Assembly: GCA_004017535.1 (NCBI GenBank)
Contig: SAJS01000004.1
Location: forward strand, 186,001 to 250,000
Source: Mesorhizobium sp.
GTDB taxonomy: Bacteria; Pseudomonadota; Alphaproteobacteria; Rhizobiales; Rhizobiaceae
Length of the DNA stretch: 64,000 nucleotides
Direction of reading: 5' to 3'
Program-made: the position numbers and the translations under genes
The notes under the pieces: generated by a model
The model's database searches: none
Seen by the model: the letters and a program-made list of their open reading frames with translations, nothing else
Told to the model about the DNA's origin: nothing
In this document: positions 22,038 to 29,563 of the stretch, one piece after another
Numbering within the stretch: the first letter of the stretch is position 1
Layout of the letters: each line of letters opens with the position of its first letter

Positions 22038-22505
22038 TTACGCGGCCGCTTTCGCCTCGATCTGCTTGGCCTTGTCCGAGGACTGGGTAATCGCGATCTT
22101 GCGCGGCTTCAGCTCCTCGGGAATGTTGCGCTTGAGGTCGACGAAGAGCAGGCCGTTCTTCAGCGTGGCGCCCTCGACCTCGACATGGTCGGCGAGCTGG
22201 AAGCGGCGCTCGAAAGCGCGCGAGGCAATGCCGCGATAGAGCAGCTCGGAACCCTCGCCATTACCCTCTTCCTTGCGCTCGCCCTTGACGGTCAGCACAT
22301 TGAGGTGGGCTTCGATCGAGATCTCGTCTTCCGAGAAGCCCGCAACAGCCATCGAGATGCGATAGGCGTTCTCGCCGGTACGCTCGATGTTATAGGGCGG
22401 ATAGGTCTGCGCGGTCTCGGGCTGGCCGAGCGAATCGAGCATGGTGAACAGCCGGTCGAAGCCGACGGTCGAACGATAAAGCGGGGAAAAATCAACGTGA
22501 CGCAT
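22038..22505 (-). CDS. Small heat-shock protein Hsp20 (IbpA type)
   Basis: An ATP-independent chaperone that holds unfolding proteins in large oligomers in the cytoplasm. It has 155 residues. The N-terminus MRHVDFSPLYRSTVGFDRLF is typical of class A rhizobial small heat-shock proteins. The alpha-crystallin domain runs from YPPYNIERTGENAYRIS to LLFVDLKRNIPEE, with the conserved GVL-like segment reading GLLFVDL, and the tail includes PRKIAI. The ATG at 22505 has AGGAGA 7 bases upstream; the longer open frame to 22628 is 5' leader. That leader carries ROSE-type features, so translation is probably temperature-controlled. Confidence 0.94.
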   Translation of the reverse strand: MRHVDFSPLYRSTVGFDRLFTMLDSLGQPETAQTYPPYNIERTGENAYRISMAVAGFSEDEISIEAHLNVLTVKGERKEEGNGEGSELLYRGIASRAFERRFQLADHVEVEGATLKNGLLFVDLKRNIPEELKPRKIAITQSSDKAKQIEAKAAA

Positions 22506-22605
22506 GAGGTGTTCTCCTGTTGAGCAACATAATTTGCGTGTGACCCGGTGCGAAACCCTCGAAAGGCGTTCCGGATAGGCCAGCGACCCCGACAAGCGGC
22601 GGCCG
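22506..22605 (-). promoter_or_regulatory. ROSE-like RNA thermometer in the hsp20 leader
   Basis: In the last 40 bases of the leader the transcript reads TTGCT (22527-22523), CAAC, then the ribosome site AGGAG (22518-22514). TTGCT can pair with AGGAG through U-A, C-G, a central G-G, U-A and U-G. That is the UYGCU/anti-Shine-Dalgarno arrangement known for ROSE elements of rhizobial heat-shock genes. GC-rich hairpins lie upstream (GGCC near 22597 pairing with GGCC near 22580). The assignment rests on this motif and the gene context; no covariance model was run. Confidence 0.72.
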
Positions 22606-22738
22606 CAACCTTCATTTGGGAAGCTCAAAAACCCATTTCAAGGTTTTTTCGGCGCCGCAATGCGGCCAAGTTGATGAATGGCGGATGAACCGCAGCTTCG
22701 GCATCCGTTCAGCCGCTCGACGCTAGGCTTTGGTCAAG

Positions 22739-22791
22739 TTGGAGCAATTCCAGGAGAAGCGCGAGGCGCTTTCCGACCGGAATTGCGTCAA
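22739..22791. repeat. Palindromic intergenic repeat, family 1 copy D
   Basis: Arms GCAATTCC (22744-22751) and GGAATTGC (22779-22786) enclose a degenerate core AGGAGAAGCGCGAGGCGCTTT. It matches copy E in arms and flanks (GGAGCAATTCCAGGA, ATTGCGTCAA). It lies between the divergent hsp20 and hydrolase genes. Confidence 0.78.
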
Positions 22792-23015
22792 GACAAGGAG
22801 ACAAGCGGTGCCTTGATCCCGGCGCCGCCGAAGCCGAACCGGGTGCAACGTCCCTTCCTCCCGGATCGACAGAGGCCGGAAGTGCGCCGCAGGCACTTCC
22901 GGCCTTCCCATTTCAAGGCGGTTGCGCTGCGGCGCCTTTGCTTTTGCCGCCTGGCCGTCTATCACCATGCCGACGCCTTGCCCGCTCGGGCAAAGAACAA
23001 CCAGCGACTCGCCGA
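22792..23015. other. Upstream region of the lipase gene with a GC-rich hairpin
   Basis: Contains a perfect 12-bp stem GGCCGGAAGTGC/GCACTTCCGGCC (22874-22885 with 22893-22904) with a 7-base loop and a weak TTCCC tail. It could be a terminator for an unseen transcript or part of the leader of the following gene. A reading frame open across 22938-23015 joins the lipase frame but is Arg/Pro-rich and not family-like. Confidence 0.5.
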
Positions 23016-23972
23016 ATGACGGATCTTTTCCATCTGACCGAGGACAATCCCGCGCCGTGGAATGCCGCGGGCGGCTTCTTCACCACGCCCGACGGCAAGA
23101 AGATCCGCTACGGCGTCTTTGCCGCCGTCGCCCGCCCGCTGCTGGGCACGGTGGTTCTGCTGACCGGGCGCAACGAGTGCATCGAGAAATATTTCGAGAC
23201 CATCCGCGATCTCGCCGATCGCGGCTTCGGCGTCGCTATCCTCGACTGGCGCGGCCAGGGCGATTCCAGCCGCCTGCTGCGCGACCGCCAACGCGGCCAT
23301 GTCCGCAGCTTCCGCGACTATGCGCGCGACCTCGAGCAATTCTTCGAGGAGATCGTGCTGCCCGACTGTCGCGGCCCCTATTATATCCTCGCCCACTCGA
23401 CCGGGGCGGTGATTGCGCTGCTTGCCTCGCCGTCGATGGTCAACCGCGTGCGGCGCATGGTGCTGCTCGCGCCTTTTCTGGAGGTGCCGGACATGCCGGT
23501 CTCGATCGCCACGGTGCGGCGCGTATGCGCGATCTTCTGCGCGCTGGGCCTCGGCTGGCTTTACGCGGCGATCGGTCCGCGGCCGAAAGTGCCGCCGGCT
23601 TTTGAGGTGAACAAGGTGACCTCGGACCCGGCGCGCTACCGCCGCAATGTCGGGATCTACGAGGCCTGGCCGCAGCTCGCGCTCGGCGGCCCGACCATCC
23701 GCTGGCTGCAGGCCGCAGCCGCGGCCGCGCAAGCCGTCAGCGATCCGGATTTCATGGCAAGGGTCAAGGTTCCGATGCTGATCGTCGCCGCCGGCGCCGA
23801 CCGGGTGGTCTCGACCAAGGCCGTGGAAGCCTATGCCAGGAAATTGCGTGTCGGCTCGCTGTTGATGATCGACGGCGCCGAGCACGAAATCCTGCAGGAG
23901 AGGGATATCTATCGCGAGCAGCTGCTCGCCGCCTTTGATGCCTTCATTCCAGGCACCGGCGATGCTCCCTGA
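23016..23972 (+). CDS. Alpha/beta hydrolase, lysophospholipase / monoacylglycerol lipase family
   Basis: Predicted serine hydrolase of 318 residues acting on lipid esters (Hydrolase_4, PldB-like). Visible elements are the oxyanion region VVLLTGRNECIEKY, then ILDWRGQGDSSRLL. The nucleophile elbow is ILAHSTGAVIAL, with Ser in HSTG. The catalytic acid is probably in AAGADRVVS and the His in DGAEHEILQE. The start MTDLFHLTEDNPAP at 23016 matches family N-termini better than the upstream Met at 22938, whose extension is low-complexity. No signal peptide is present, so it is likely cytoplasmic. It stands alone, convergent with hisN 33 bp away. Its natural substrate cannot be read from sequence. Confidence 0.85.
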   Translation: MTDLFHLTEDNPAPWNAAGGFFTTPDGKKIRYGVFAAVARPLLGTVVLLTGRNECIEKYFETIRDLADRGFGVAILDWRGQGDSSRLLRDRQRGHVRSFRDYARDLEQFFEEIVLPDCRGPYYILAHSTGAVIALLASPSMVNRVRRMVLLAPFLEVPDMPVSIATVRRVCAIFCALGLGWLYAAIGPRPKVPPAFEVNKVTSDPARYRRNVGIYEAWPQLALGGPTIRWLQAAAAAAQAVSDPDFMARVKVPMLIVAAGADRVVSTKAVEAYARKLRVGSLLMIDGAEHEILQERDIYREQLLAAFDAFIPGTGDAP

Positions 23973-24005
23973 TCGCGGTCGAAATCAGGCCGCGGCGGGG
24001 ATGAA

Positions 24006-24779
24006 TCAACCGCGCAGCGCCGCCATTGCCGCGGCATGCAGCTCCGGCGTCGCCGCAGCCAATATATCGCCGCCCTTCTCCGCCGGCCCGCCTTCGAAAG
24101 TGGTGACGACGCCGCCGGCCTTCTCGATGATCGGGATCAGCGCGACGATGTCGTAGGGCTTCAAGCCCGGATCGGCGACGATGTCGACACAGCCCGCGGC
24201 CACCATGGCGAAGGCGTAGCAGTCGGTTCCGTAGCGGGCGAGTTGGACCTTCGTCTCGAACTGGTCGTAGCGCTTGCGCGCTTCGCCCTTGAACAGGGCG
24301 GGTGTGGTCGTGAACAGCGTCGCTTGCGCGAGGTCGGTCGTCTTGCGGGTCGAGAGCCTGCGCGGACCGCCCGGTCCTTCATAGTGCGAGCCGGACGCGT
24401 TGGCATAGAACAGCTCGCCGGTGAAGGGTTGCGACATCATGCCGGCTACCGCGTCGCCGTCGGCGGTCAACCCGACCAGCGTTCCCCAGACCGGAAGGCC
24501 GGAAATGAAGGCACGGGTGCCGTCGATCGGGTCGATCACCCAGACATGCCGGTTGGTGATGTTCTGGCTGCCATGTTCTTCGCCGAGAATGCCGTGTTCG
24601 GGATATTCGGCGGAGATCAGCGCCCGGATCGCGCGCTCGGCTTCGCGATCGGCCTCCGTGACCGGGTCGAAGCTTCCCGCCTCCTTGTTGGCGACCACCC
24701 CCTGGCTGCGGAAGCGCGGCAAGGTTTCCGCTGCGGCGGCATGCGCTATGCGCCGCATGAAATCGGTGCTGATATCCAA
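24006..24779 (-). CDS. hisN: Histidinol-phosphatase, inositol-monophosphatase family
   Basis: Removes phosphate from histidinol-phosphate, the penultimate step of histidine synthesis in organisms without HisB-type phosphatase. It has 257 residues with the Mg/Li-sensitive phosphatase signatures GEEHGS, WVIDPIDGTRAFISGLPVWGT and LKPYDIVALIPIIEKAGG. The phrase PVWGTLVGL and the C-terminal AAATPELHAAA fit the HisN subgroup rather than inositol phosphatase, but that split is by resemblance only. The ATG at 24779 is preceded by GGGAGAGC. The gene is isolated and does not sit in a his operon here. Confidence 0.88.
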   Translation of the reverse strand: MDISTDFMRRIAHAAAAETLPRFRSQGVVANKEAGSFDPVTEADREAERAIRALISAEYPEHGILGEEHGSQNITNRHVWVIDPIDGTRAFISGLPVWGTLVGLTADGDAVAGMMSQPFTGELFYANASGSHYEGPGGPRRLSTRKTTDLAQATLFTTTPALFKGEARKRYDQFETKVQLARYGTDCYAFAMVAAGCVDIVADPGLKPYDIVALIPIIEKAGGVVTTFEGGPAEKGGDILAAATPELHAAAMAALRG

Positions 24780-25125
24780 GTCGCTCTCCCCATAGCGGCT
24801 CTTGCCAGCCGCTCTTTGTCGCAGAACAGGCGCCCTGAAGACCGGTCAGACGCCCGCCTTCTGTTGCCGTAATGCCACAACTGAACCGCCGAAGCGGAAT
24901 TTCCACATCATATTGAATTAAAAAACCCAGCTGTCGATTGACATTTGTGCGCCGCACAATAATTTTGTCATCGGACAGGTTTTCCTGTCCATGCCCTCCT
25001 TGGGCGTTTCCTCCCTAGACTTCGACCGTGTCGTGAAAACGATGCGGTCTTTTTTTCGAGCAATTCCAGGAAAGTGTGAAGCGGTTTTCCGTCCGGGATT
25101 GCTTTATCAAGAACTCGGCGCGCCG
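24780..25125. other. 346-bp intergenic region with an AT-rich promoter-like segment and hairpin
   Basis: The hisN leader lies at the left. TTGACA at 24938 is followed by AT-rich TAATTT/AATAAT 14-16 bases on, resembling a plus-strand promoter. A perfect hairpin GGACAGG-TTTT-CCTGTCC then occupies 24974-24991 approximately. Repeat copy E follows at 25058. No plus-strand gene lies downstream before 26230. Confidence 0.45.
25058..25110. repeat. Palindromic intergenic repeat, family 1 copy E
   Basis: Arms GCAATTCC (25060-25067) and GGGATTGC (25095-25102, one mismatch) enclose a core AGGAAAGTGTGAAGCGGTTT. This core is almost the same as in copy B. It lies just beyond the stop codon of the N-formylglutamate amidohydrolase gene. 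Confidence 0.82.
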
Positions 25126-26019
25126 TCATTCCGCCGCGAGCGGCAAATCGACGAAATGATGATCGGGCATCGACATCAGATCGGCCGAGAAGCGGGTCAG
25201 GTCGCAAGCCAGGGCGTCGAAGCCGGCCGATTTCTGGAACGTCCGCTCGTCCATGTAAAGCCCGCGATTGACCTCGATCTGCAGCGCATGCAGATGCCGC
25301 GCCGGTCTGCCGTAATGCTCGGTGATGAACCCGCCGGCATAGGGCTTGTTGTGCGCGACCGTGTAGCCCATGCCGACAAGCAGGCTGATCGCCATCTCGG
25401 TGAGCGCCGGCGAGGCCGAGATGCCGAACCGGTCGCCGATGATGAAGTCGGGCCGAACGCCATTGTCGCCGACGCGGATCGAGGCCGGCATCGAATGGCA
25501 GTCGATCAGCACGGCATAGCCGAACCTGGCATGCGTCCTGGTCAGGAGCCGCTTCAGCGTCTCGTGATAAGGCTTGTACACCGCTTCGATGCGCGCCACG
25601 GCTTCGGCCAAAGGCAGCCGTCCAGGATAGATGTCGAGCCCCTCGCCGACCAGTTTCGGCACCGTGCCCAGCCCTCCGGCGACGCGCGCCGAGCGGATGT
25701 TGCAGAAGGACGGCACCGGCTCCGCGAACATGCGCGGATCGAGTTCCCAGGGCTCGCGGTTGACGTCGAGATAAGCGCGCGGAAAGTTCGCCGCCAGCAA
25801 CGGCGCGCCGAGCGGCACGGCGCCGCCGAACAACTCCTCGACATAGCAGTCCTCCGACCGGCGGATGGCGTTGCGGTCGAGCCGCGCCATGGCCAGGAAC
25901 CGCTCCGGATAGTGGCGGCCGCTATGCGGTGAGTTGAACAGGAAAGGGACGCGCTGCTCGGCGCCCGATCGGATTTCGAAGGGTGGAACGACCGAAAAAT
26001 CCTCGGCTGCCGTCTTCAA
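25126..26019 (-). CDS. N-formylglutamate amidohydrolase family protein (paralogue 1)
   Basis: Predicted zinc hydrolase that splits N-formylglutamate to formate and glutamate, or acts on a related N-acyl glutamate. It has 297 residues. The family blocks are FLFNSPHSGRHYPE, RSEDCYVEELF, NFPRAYLDVNREPWELDP, YHETLKRLLTR and the metal-binding VLIDCHSMP. No histidine-utilisation (hut) genes lie nearby, so a hutG role is not supported by context. A perfect 14-bp palindrome sits 24 bp upstream of the ATG at 26019. A second, shorter family member is at 61809 in an amine-catabolism cluster. Confidence 0.88.
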   Translation of the reverse strand: MKTAAEDFSVVPPFEIRSGAEQRVPFLFNSPHSGRHYPERFLAMARLDRNAIRRSEDCYVEELFGGAVPLGAPLLAANFPRAYLDVNREPWELDPRMFAEPVPSFCNIRSARVAGGLGTVPKLVGEGLDIYPGRLPLAEAVARIEAVYKPYHETLKRLLTRTHARFGYAVLIDCHSMPASIRVGDNGVRPDFIIGDRFGISASPALTEMAISLLVGMGYTVAHNKPYAGGFITEHYGRPARHLHALQIEVNRGLYMDERTFQKSAGFDALACDLTRFSADLMSMPDHHFVDLPLAAE

Positions 26020-26043
26020 TTTTTACGAACCAGGATGAAGCAC

Positions 26044-26057
26044 TGCGTCATGACGCA
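26044..26057. promoter_or_regulatory. 14-bp perfect palindrome upstream of paralogue 1
   Basis: TGCGTCATGACGCA is a perfect inverted repeat without spacer, 24 bp upstream of the start codon of the amidohydrolase gene. It has the size and place of a dimeric repressor site. No regulator is encoded beside it. Confidence 0.4.
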
Positions 26058-26229
26058 AAACTTGCCACCTTGCGTGCGGCATGTCCAGCATTTCAGGCGG
26101 CAAAACGGTGCTGCGAACCGCATCCGGCATGCCCTTCATTCACTTGATGTTTACCGGCTCCATCTCATATACAGGATGGTTAACGGCCTAGCCCGGCGGC
26201 AGGCTTGGGGCGGGTGATTCGGACGGGAC

Positions 26230-26595
26230 ATGATGGCACGCATTCTGCTGGCGGAAGACGATGACGATATGCGCCGCTTCCTCGTCAAGGCGCTGGAACG
26301 CGCCGGCTACCAGGTAAGCGATTTCGACAATGGCGCCAGCGCCTATGAGCGGCTGCGCGAAGAGCCCTTCTCCCTGCTCCTGACCGACATCGTCATGCCG
26401 GAGATGGACGGCATCGAGCTTGCCCGCCGCGCCACCGAGATCGACCCGGACCTCAAGGTGATGTTCATCACCGGCTTCGCCGCCGTCGCGCTCAATCCCG
26501 ATTCCAAGGCGCCCAAGGACGCCAAGGTGCTGTCGAAGCCCTTCCACCTGCGCGATCTCGTCAACGAGGTCGAGAAGATGCTGCAGGCCGCCTGA
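26230..26595 (+). CDS. cpdR: Single-domain response regulator CpdR
   Basis: In alphaproteobacteria CpdR receives phosphate through the CckA-ChpT relay. Its unphosphorylated form sends the ClpXP protease to the cell pole to destroy cell-cycle regulators such as CtrA. The 121 residues form one receiver domain: acidic pocket EDDDD at 9-13, phosphoacceptor Asp53 in LLLTDIVMPEMDG, FITGF for the Thr position and the Lys in VLSKPFH. The N-terminus RILLAEDDDDMRRFLVKALERAGY closely matches S. meliloti and Caulobacter CpdR from memory. Two ATGs (26230 and 26233) are adjacent; the second gives the more usual MARILLAEDD start. Confidence 0.93.
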   Translation: MMARILLAEDDDDMRRFLVKALERAGYQVSDFDNGASAYERLREEPFSLLLTDIVMPEMDGIELARRATEIDPDLKVMFITGFAAVALNPDSKAPKDAKVLSKPFHLRDLVNEVEKMLQAA

Positions 26596-26722
26596 GCCGC
26601 CTCCGGCCCGTATCGGGCCCTGTGTCGGCGGCCACTTCGCCGATGCGACAAACGGAAGCCGTCTTTCCACATTCCCGCTATTGACGTGCCGGATCAAAAG
26701 TGGTGTATGCGCGGCGTCGGAT

Positions 26723-26797
26723 GGGCGTGTAGCTCAGCGGGAGAGCACTGCATTGACATTGCAGGGGTCACAAGTTCAATCCTTGTCACGCCCACCA
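26723..26797 (+). tRNA. tRNA-Val (anticodon GAC)
   Basis: A complete 75-base cloverleaf. The acceptor GGGCGTG pairs with CACGCCC, the D arm contains AGCTCAGCGGGAGAGC, the anticodon stem is CTGCA/TGCAG with loop TTGACAT (anticodon GAC), and the T arm is ACAAG-TTCAATC-CTTGT. CCA is encoded. It reads GUC and GUU valine codons. Confidence 0.97.
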
Positions 26798-26850
26798 TCC
26801 TTCCAATAACTTAGTCGAGCCGTCTGGCGCAGAACGCTCCAGCCGCACCG

Positions 26851-27047
26851 CTATCCGAGATCCCCTTCGAACATCACCAGCACGCGATTCGACGCCTTGA
26901 GCGCGAAGCGCATGGCTTCCGCATAGGCCGGGTCGGCCTAGCAGGTCTTGGCGATCTCCAGCGACGGAAATTCCACAAGCACCATGCGCTTGGCATCGCG
27001 CGCCTCGACCAGCAGCGGCGGCTGTTTCGTCGTGTTGGTTCGTGCCT
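26851..27047 (-). pseudogene. Decayed DUF1330-family gene
   Basis: Reading the minus strand gives QPPLLVEARDAKRMVLVEFP, then SLEIAKTC-stop-ADPAYAEAMRFALKASNRVL and VMFEGDLG-stop. The phrase RMVLVEFPSLEIAK followed by DPAYAEAMRFALKASNR is the core of DUF1330 proteins, where AKAWYxDP is normal. An in-frame TAG replaces the Tyr codon region, and another stop (TAA) lies about 20 codons upstream. The N-terminal third is missing. It lies 54 bp after the tRNA on the opposite strand. Confidence 0.75.
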
Positions 27048-27050
27048 GTT

Positions 27051-27164
27051 ATTTTTCGCCGATCGGCTTCCAGAGCCGGGTGTACTCGGCCTGCGCTTCC
27101 TGATCCGAAATCCCCGGTTCCGACGATCCCTTCACGCCGACGCGCTCCCCTGCCGATTGCGGTC
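27051..27164 (-). other. Short gene-like remnant between the SDR and the DUF1330 pseudogene
   Basis: A minus-strand frame reads VGVKGSSEPGISDQEAQAEY followed by TRLWKPIGEK and a stop at 27049-27051. Its composition is protein-like and it ends cleanly. It has no start of its own and is not in frame with the SDR, so it looks like the tail of a deleted gene. I do not recognise the family. Confidence 0.35.
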
Positions 27165-27929
27165 CTATACCATGAACTCGCCGCCGTTGACGTGCAACAA
27201 ATGTCCGGTGACGAACTTGCCCATGTCCGATGCGAGATAGAGGCAGGCATTGGCGACGTCTTCGGCCGTTCCCAATGTCCTGAGCGGCACGGTAGCTCTC
27301 ACATGCTCGTAGGTTTCCGCGAGATCGGGATACCACGCCGCGTTTCTGTCCGTATCCAGCCATCCAGGCGCGATGCTGTTGGCGGTGATCCCGTCCGGCC
27401 CGCATTCCAGCGCCACGGCTTTCGCTAGGCCATGCATGCCGTGCTTCGCGGCGACGACATGCGCCCTGTTTGCCAGCGGGAAAAGCGCATCCGTGCCCGC
27501 CATATAAAGCAGGCGGCCATACTTCCTCCTGCGCATGTGCGGAAGCACCGCCTGGGTCAGGCTGAAAGCCGATCCGAGATTGGTGTTGATCACCCTCTGC
27601 CAGTCTTGCAGGCTAATCTCCTCGATCGGCTGATGCGGTCTTATCCCAACGCAGGATACCGCGATGTCGACGCCGCCGAGTTCCGCAACCGCCCTTTCGA
27701 TCAAGGCGTTCATGGCAGTCTCGTCGGCGCCGTCGCAGATCGACGCCATCGCCTCGACGCCGAAGGATCGTGCCTCCTCCGCCACGGCCTCGATCTTGGT
27801 CAGATCGCTGCCGCCGGTAATCACGATGTGCGCCCCTGCTCGAGCGAAGGCCAGGGCGACGGCCTTGCCGATGTTTTGACCGGCCGCGGTGATGACCGCT
27901 ACCCGTCCTTTCAAACCTGGAACGTCCAT
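27165..27929 (-). CDS. SDR-family protein lacking the catalytic Ser and Tyr
   Basis: A 254-residue classical short-chain dehydrogenase fold. The cofactor loop TAAGQNIG is at residues 14-21, NTNLGSAF carries the structural Asn, and the C-terminus has the usual APGWLDTD and GHLLHVNGGEF. The active site is altered. In the segment RAHVVAAKHGMHGL the Lys162 is kept but the position four residues earlier, normally Tyr, is Val158. Thirteen residues before that, where Ser is expected, the sequence is AGTD. It may bind NAD(P) without ordinary SDR catalysis. It lies 176 bp downstream of the glycosyltransferase gene on the same strand, beside two gene remnants. Confidence 0.85.
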   Translation of the reverse strand: MDVPGLKGRVAVITAAGQNIGKAVALAFARAGAHIVITGGSDLTKIEAVAEEARSFGVEAMASICDGADETAMNALIERAVAELGGVDIAVSCVGIRPHQPIEEISLQDWQRVINTNLGSAFSLTQAVLPHMRRRKYGRLLYMAGTDALFPLANRAHVVAAKHGMHGLAKAVALECGPDGITANSIAPGWLDTDRNAAWYPDLAETYEHVRATVPLRTLGTAEDVANACLYLASDMGKFVTGHLLHVNGGEFMV

Positions 27930-28105
27930 TTGCCCACCTTGGTCGAGACGGCGTCGATAGAGCGCGTCCTGTCCGACTTTGTAGATCGGGAAGTCAAGGA
28001 GGACGCTCTGCCAGGAAGCCAGTCGCCGCTCGGCCAGCGATCGGGCTCAAGCATTTCGCTCCCACAGAAAGGCCATCGGGGGAACCCGGTCTTGGCCGCA
28101 GCCCC

Positions 28106-29563
28106 CTAGATTCGGATCCCGGCCTTCCAGAGGCGCAGCCGCGCTTTCGCCAGGAGACCGGACTGAGGCGTCGTCAACGGTCGGATGTGGCGTTTGATTC
28201 TCTTGAACAGGGCGTTGTTCGGTTCCGCCTCCAGCGACATCGCAATCATCCGCCGGGCCGGTTTCAGTTTCCCGAACACGACATGCAGGATATGCGCCGA
28301 GCATGCCGCGGCGTAGGGATGCCCATCAGCGGCCGCCGCGAAGAAGGATTCGAAATCCTTCGACATGACATGGCCGCCGCGCCACGACCGGCGGACCAGA
28401 ACGCCAATCGCGCGCAATGGCATTGCGGAGGAGGCCTCGAACTGCGTGGTCATGAGCGCTTTCAAGACGACCTCGCCGGACCGGTAATGACGGTCGCGAA
28501 AGTACGCCGCCGCGATCTTGAGCGGATAGACGTCGTTCTCGGGATCCAACGCGTGAGCCTTTTCGAGGATGTCTTTTGCCCGCGCGGAACCGATCTGGCC
28601 TTCGAGGTCGAGAAATGCGGTCTGATAGCCGAAGGCGGCCTCGAGCGGGTGGTAATCGCCCTGATGACGGCTCAGTTCGGCCAGGATCATTTCCGCGGCT
28701 CTCGAACCGCCGAACAAGGTTTTCGGGTGGACGAGGGCAATATCGCCCATCGTCGATGCCACGGACGCATAGACGCTGTTGCCAGCATAGATTGTCCGGC
28801 AGCGCGCCATCAGCCTCATTTCAAAGAACGCCCTGAGCGTCTCGTCCTCGAACTCCGCCGAGCCCAGATCATCGCTCTGCAATGCGCCGGTTTGCGACCG
28901 CAGATAATCGAGCGTCGCGCGGTCCTGACCGATCAGAAGGGTTGTCAGGCCTTTCGACGCAAGCTCCGAGACGATGGACTTGACCAGGGTCGACGCCACC
29001 ACCTTGTCGCTGAAATCCGGCATGAAGCGATATTTGCCGCGGACGATGTCGCCGCTGCGAAGATGCAAAGCCGCGGTCGGCCCTGGAAAGGGGCACCTGT
29101 CGGCGGCATCGAGCGCCCGATTCACGGCCTGGGAAAAGCCGAAACCTCGCAATGTCTCCGATCGCCGGACGAGTTCGGGTCCTCCGTGAAAAAAATCCGG
29201 TAGCCGAAACTCGTTGCAGATCCAGCCGCGCAGACTTCGCCGTCCCGCCGCGGCATCGAGACTGGCACGGGTAAAGGCCACCTCCTCGAGGACATCGAAG
29301 CCCGATGGTTCGACCCTTTCCCCCAGCCAGTGCTTCTCGACAAAATCGGTGGAGAATATCTGGTCGACCTTCTCGACCGAGTGAAATTTGTCGTCATGCA
29401 TCGGCCGCCAGGTGAAGCCGAAGCGATAGCCCAGCGTGTCGGCCAGGGACTTCGCGTTGACCATGGCCAGGAGACGGCCGCCCAGACCGTCCTCCCTCGT
29501 CGCCGCTATGAGTTTCGATTGAGGATCATGCCGGGCCAAGACGGATGTCGCCTCCCTCGACAT
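28106..29563 (-). CDS. Putative fucosyltransferase-like glycosyltransferase with C-terminal helical repeats
   Basis: A 485-residue protein starting MSREATSVLARHDP at 29563, which overlaps the 3' end of the GDP-L-fucose synthase gene by 38 bp, so the two are translationally linked. Residues 25-31 read DGLGGRL, a glycine-rich loop near the N-terminus. Residues 166-172 read LHLRSGD, resembling motif I (HxRRGD) of alpha-1,2- and alpha-1,6-fucosyltransferases. AGNSVYASVASTMG at about 265 resembles the second donor-binding region. From about 330 on, helices resemble TPR repeats (AKDILEKAHALDPENDVYPL). No signal or membrane segment is seen. Fucosyl donor use is inferred from the motif and the neighbour, not shown. 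Confidence 0.6.
   Translation of the reverse strand: MSREATSVLARHDPQSKLIAATREDGLGGRLLAMVNAKSLADTLGYRFGFTWRPMHDDKFHSVEKVDQIFSTDFVEKHWLGERVEPSGFDVLEEVAFTRASLDAAAGRRSLRGWICNEFRLPDFFHGGPELVRRSETLRGFGFSQAVNRALDAADRCPFPGPTAALHLRSGDIVRGKYRFMPDFSDKVVASTLVKSIVSELASKGLTTLLIGQDRATLDYLRSQTGALQSDDLGSAEFEDETLRAFFEMRLMARCRTIYAGNSVYASVASTMGDIALVHPKTLFGGSRAAEMILAELSRHQGDYHPLEAAFGYQTAFLDLEGQIGSARAKDILEKAHALDPENDVYPLKIAAAYFRDRHYRSGEVVLKALMTTQFEASSAMPLRAIGVLVRRSWRGGHVMSKDFESFFAAAADGHPYAAACSAHILHVVFGKLKPARRMIAMSLEAEPNNALFKRIKRHIRPLTTPQSGLLAKARLRLWKAGIRI

Noticed and set aside
25126-26019. Naming the first amidohydrolase hutG
   Set aside because: No histidine-utilisation genes are near, and hisN nearby belongs to synthesis, not degradation.
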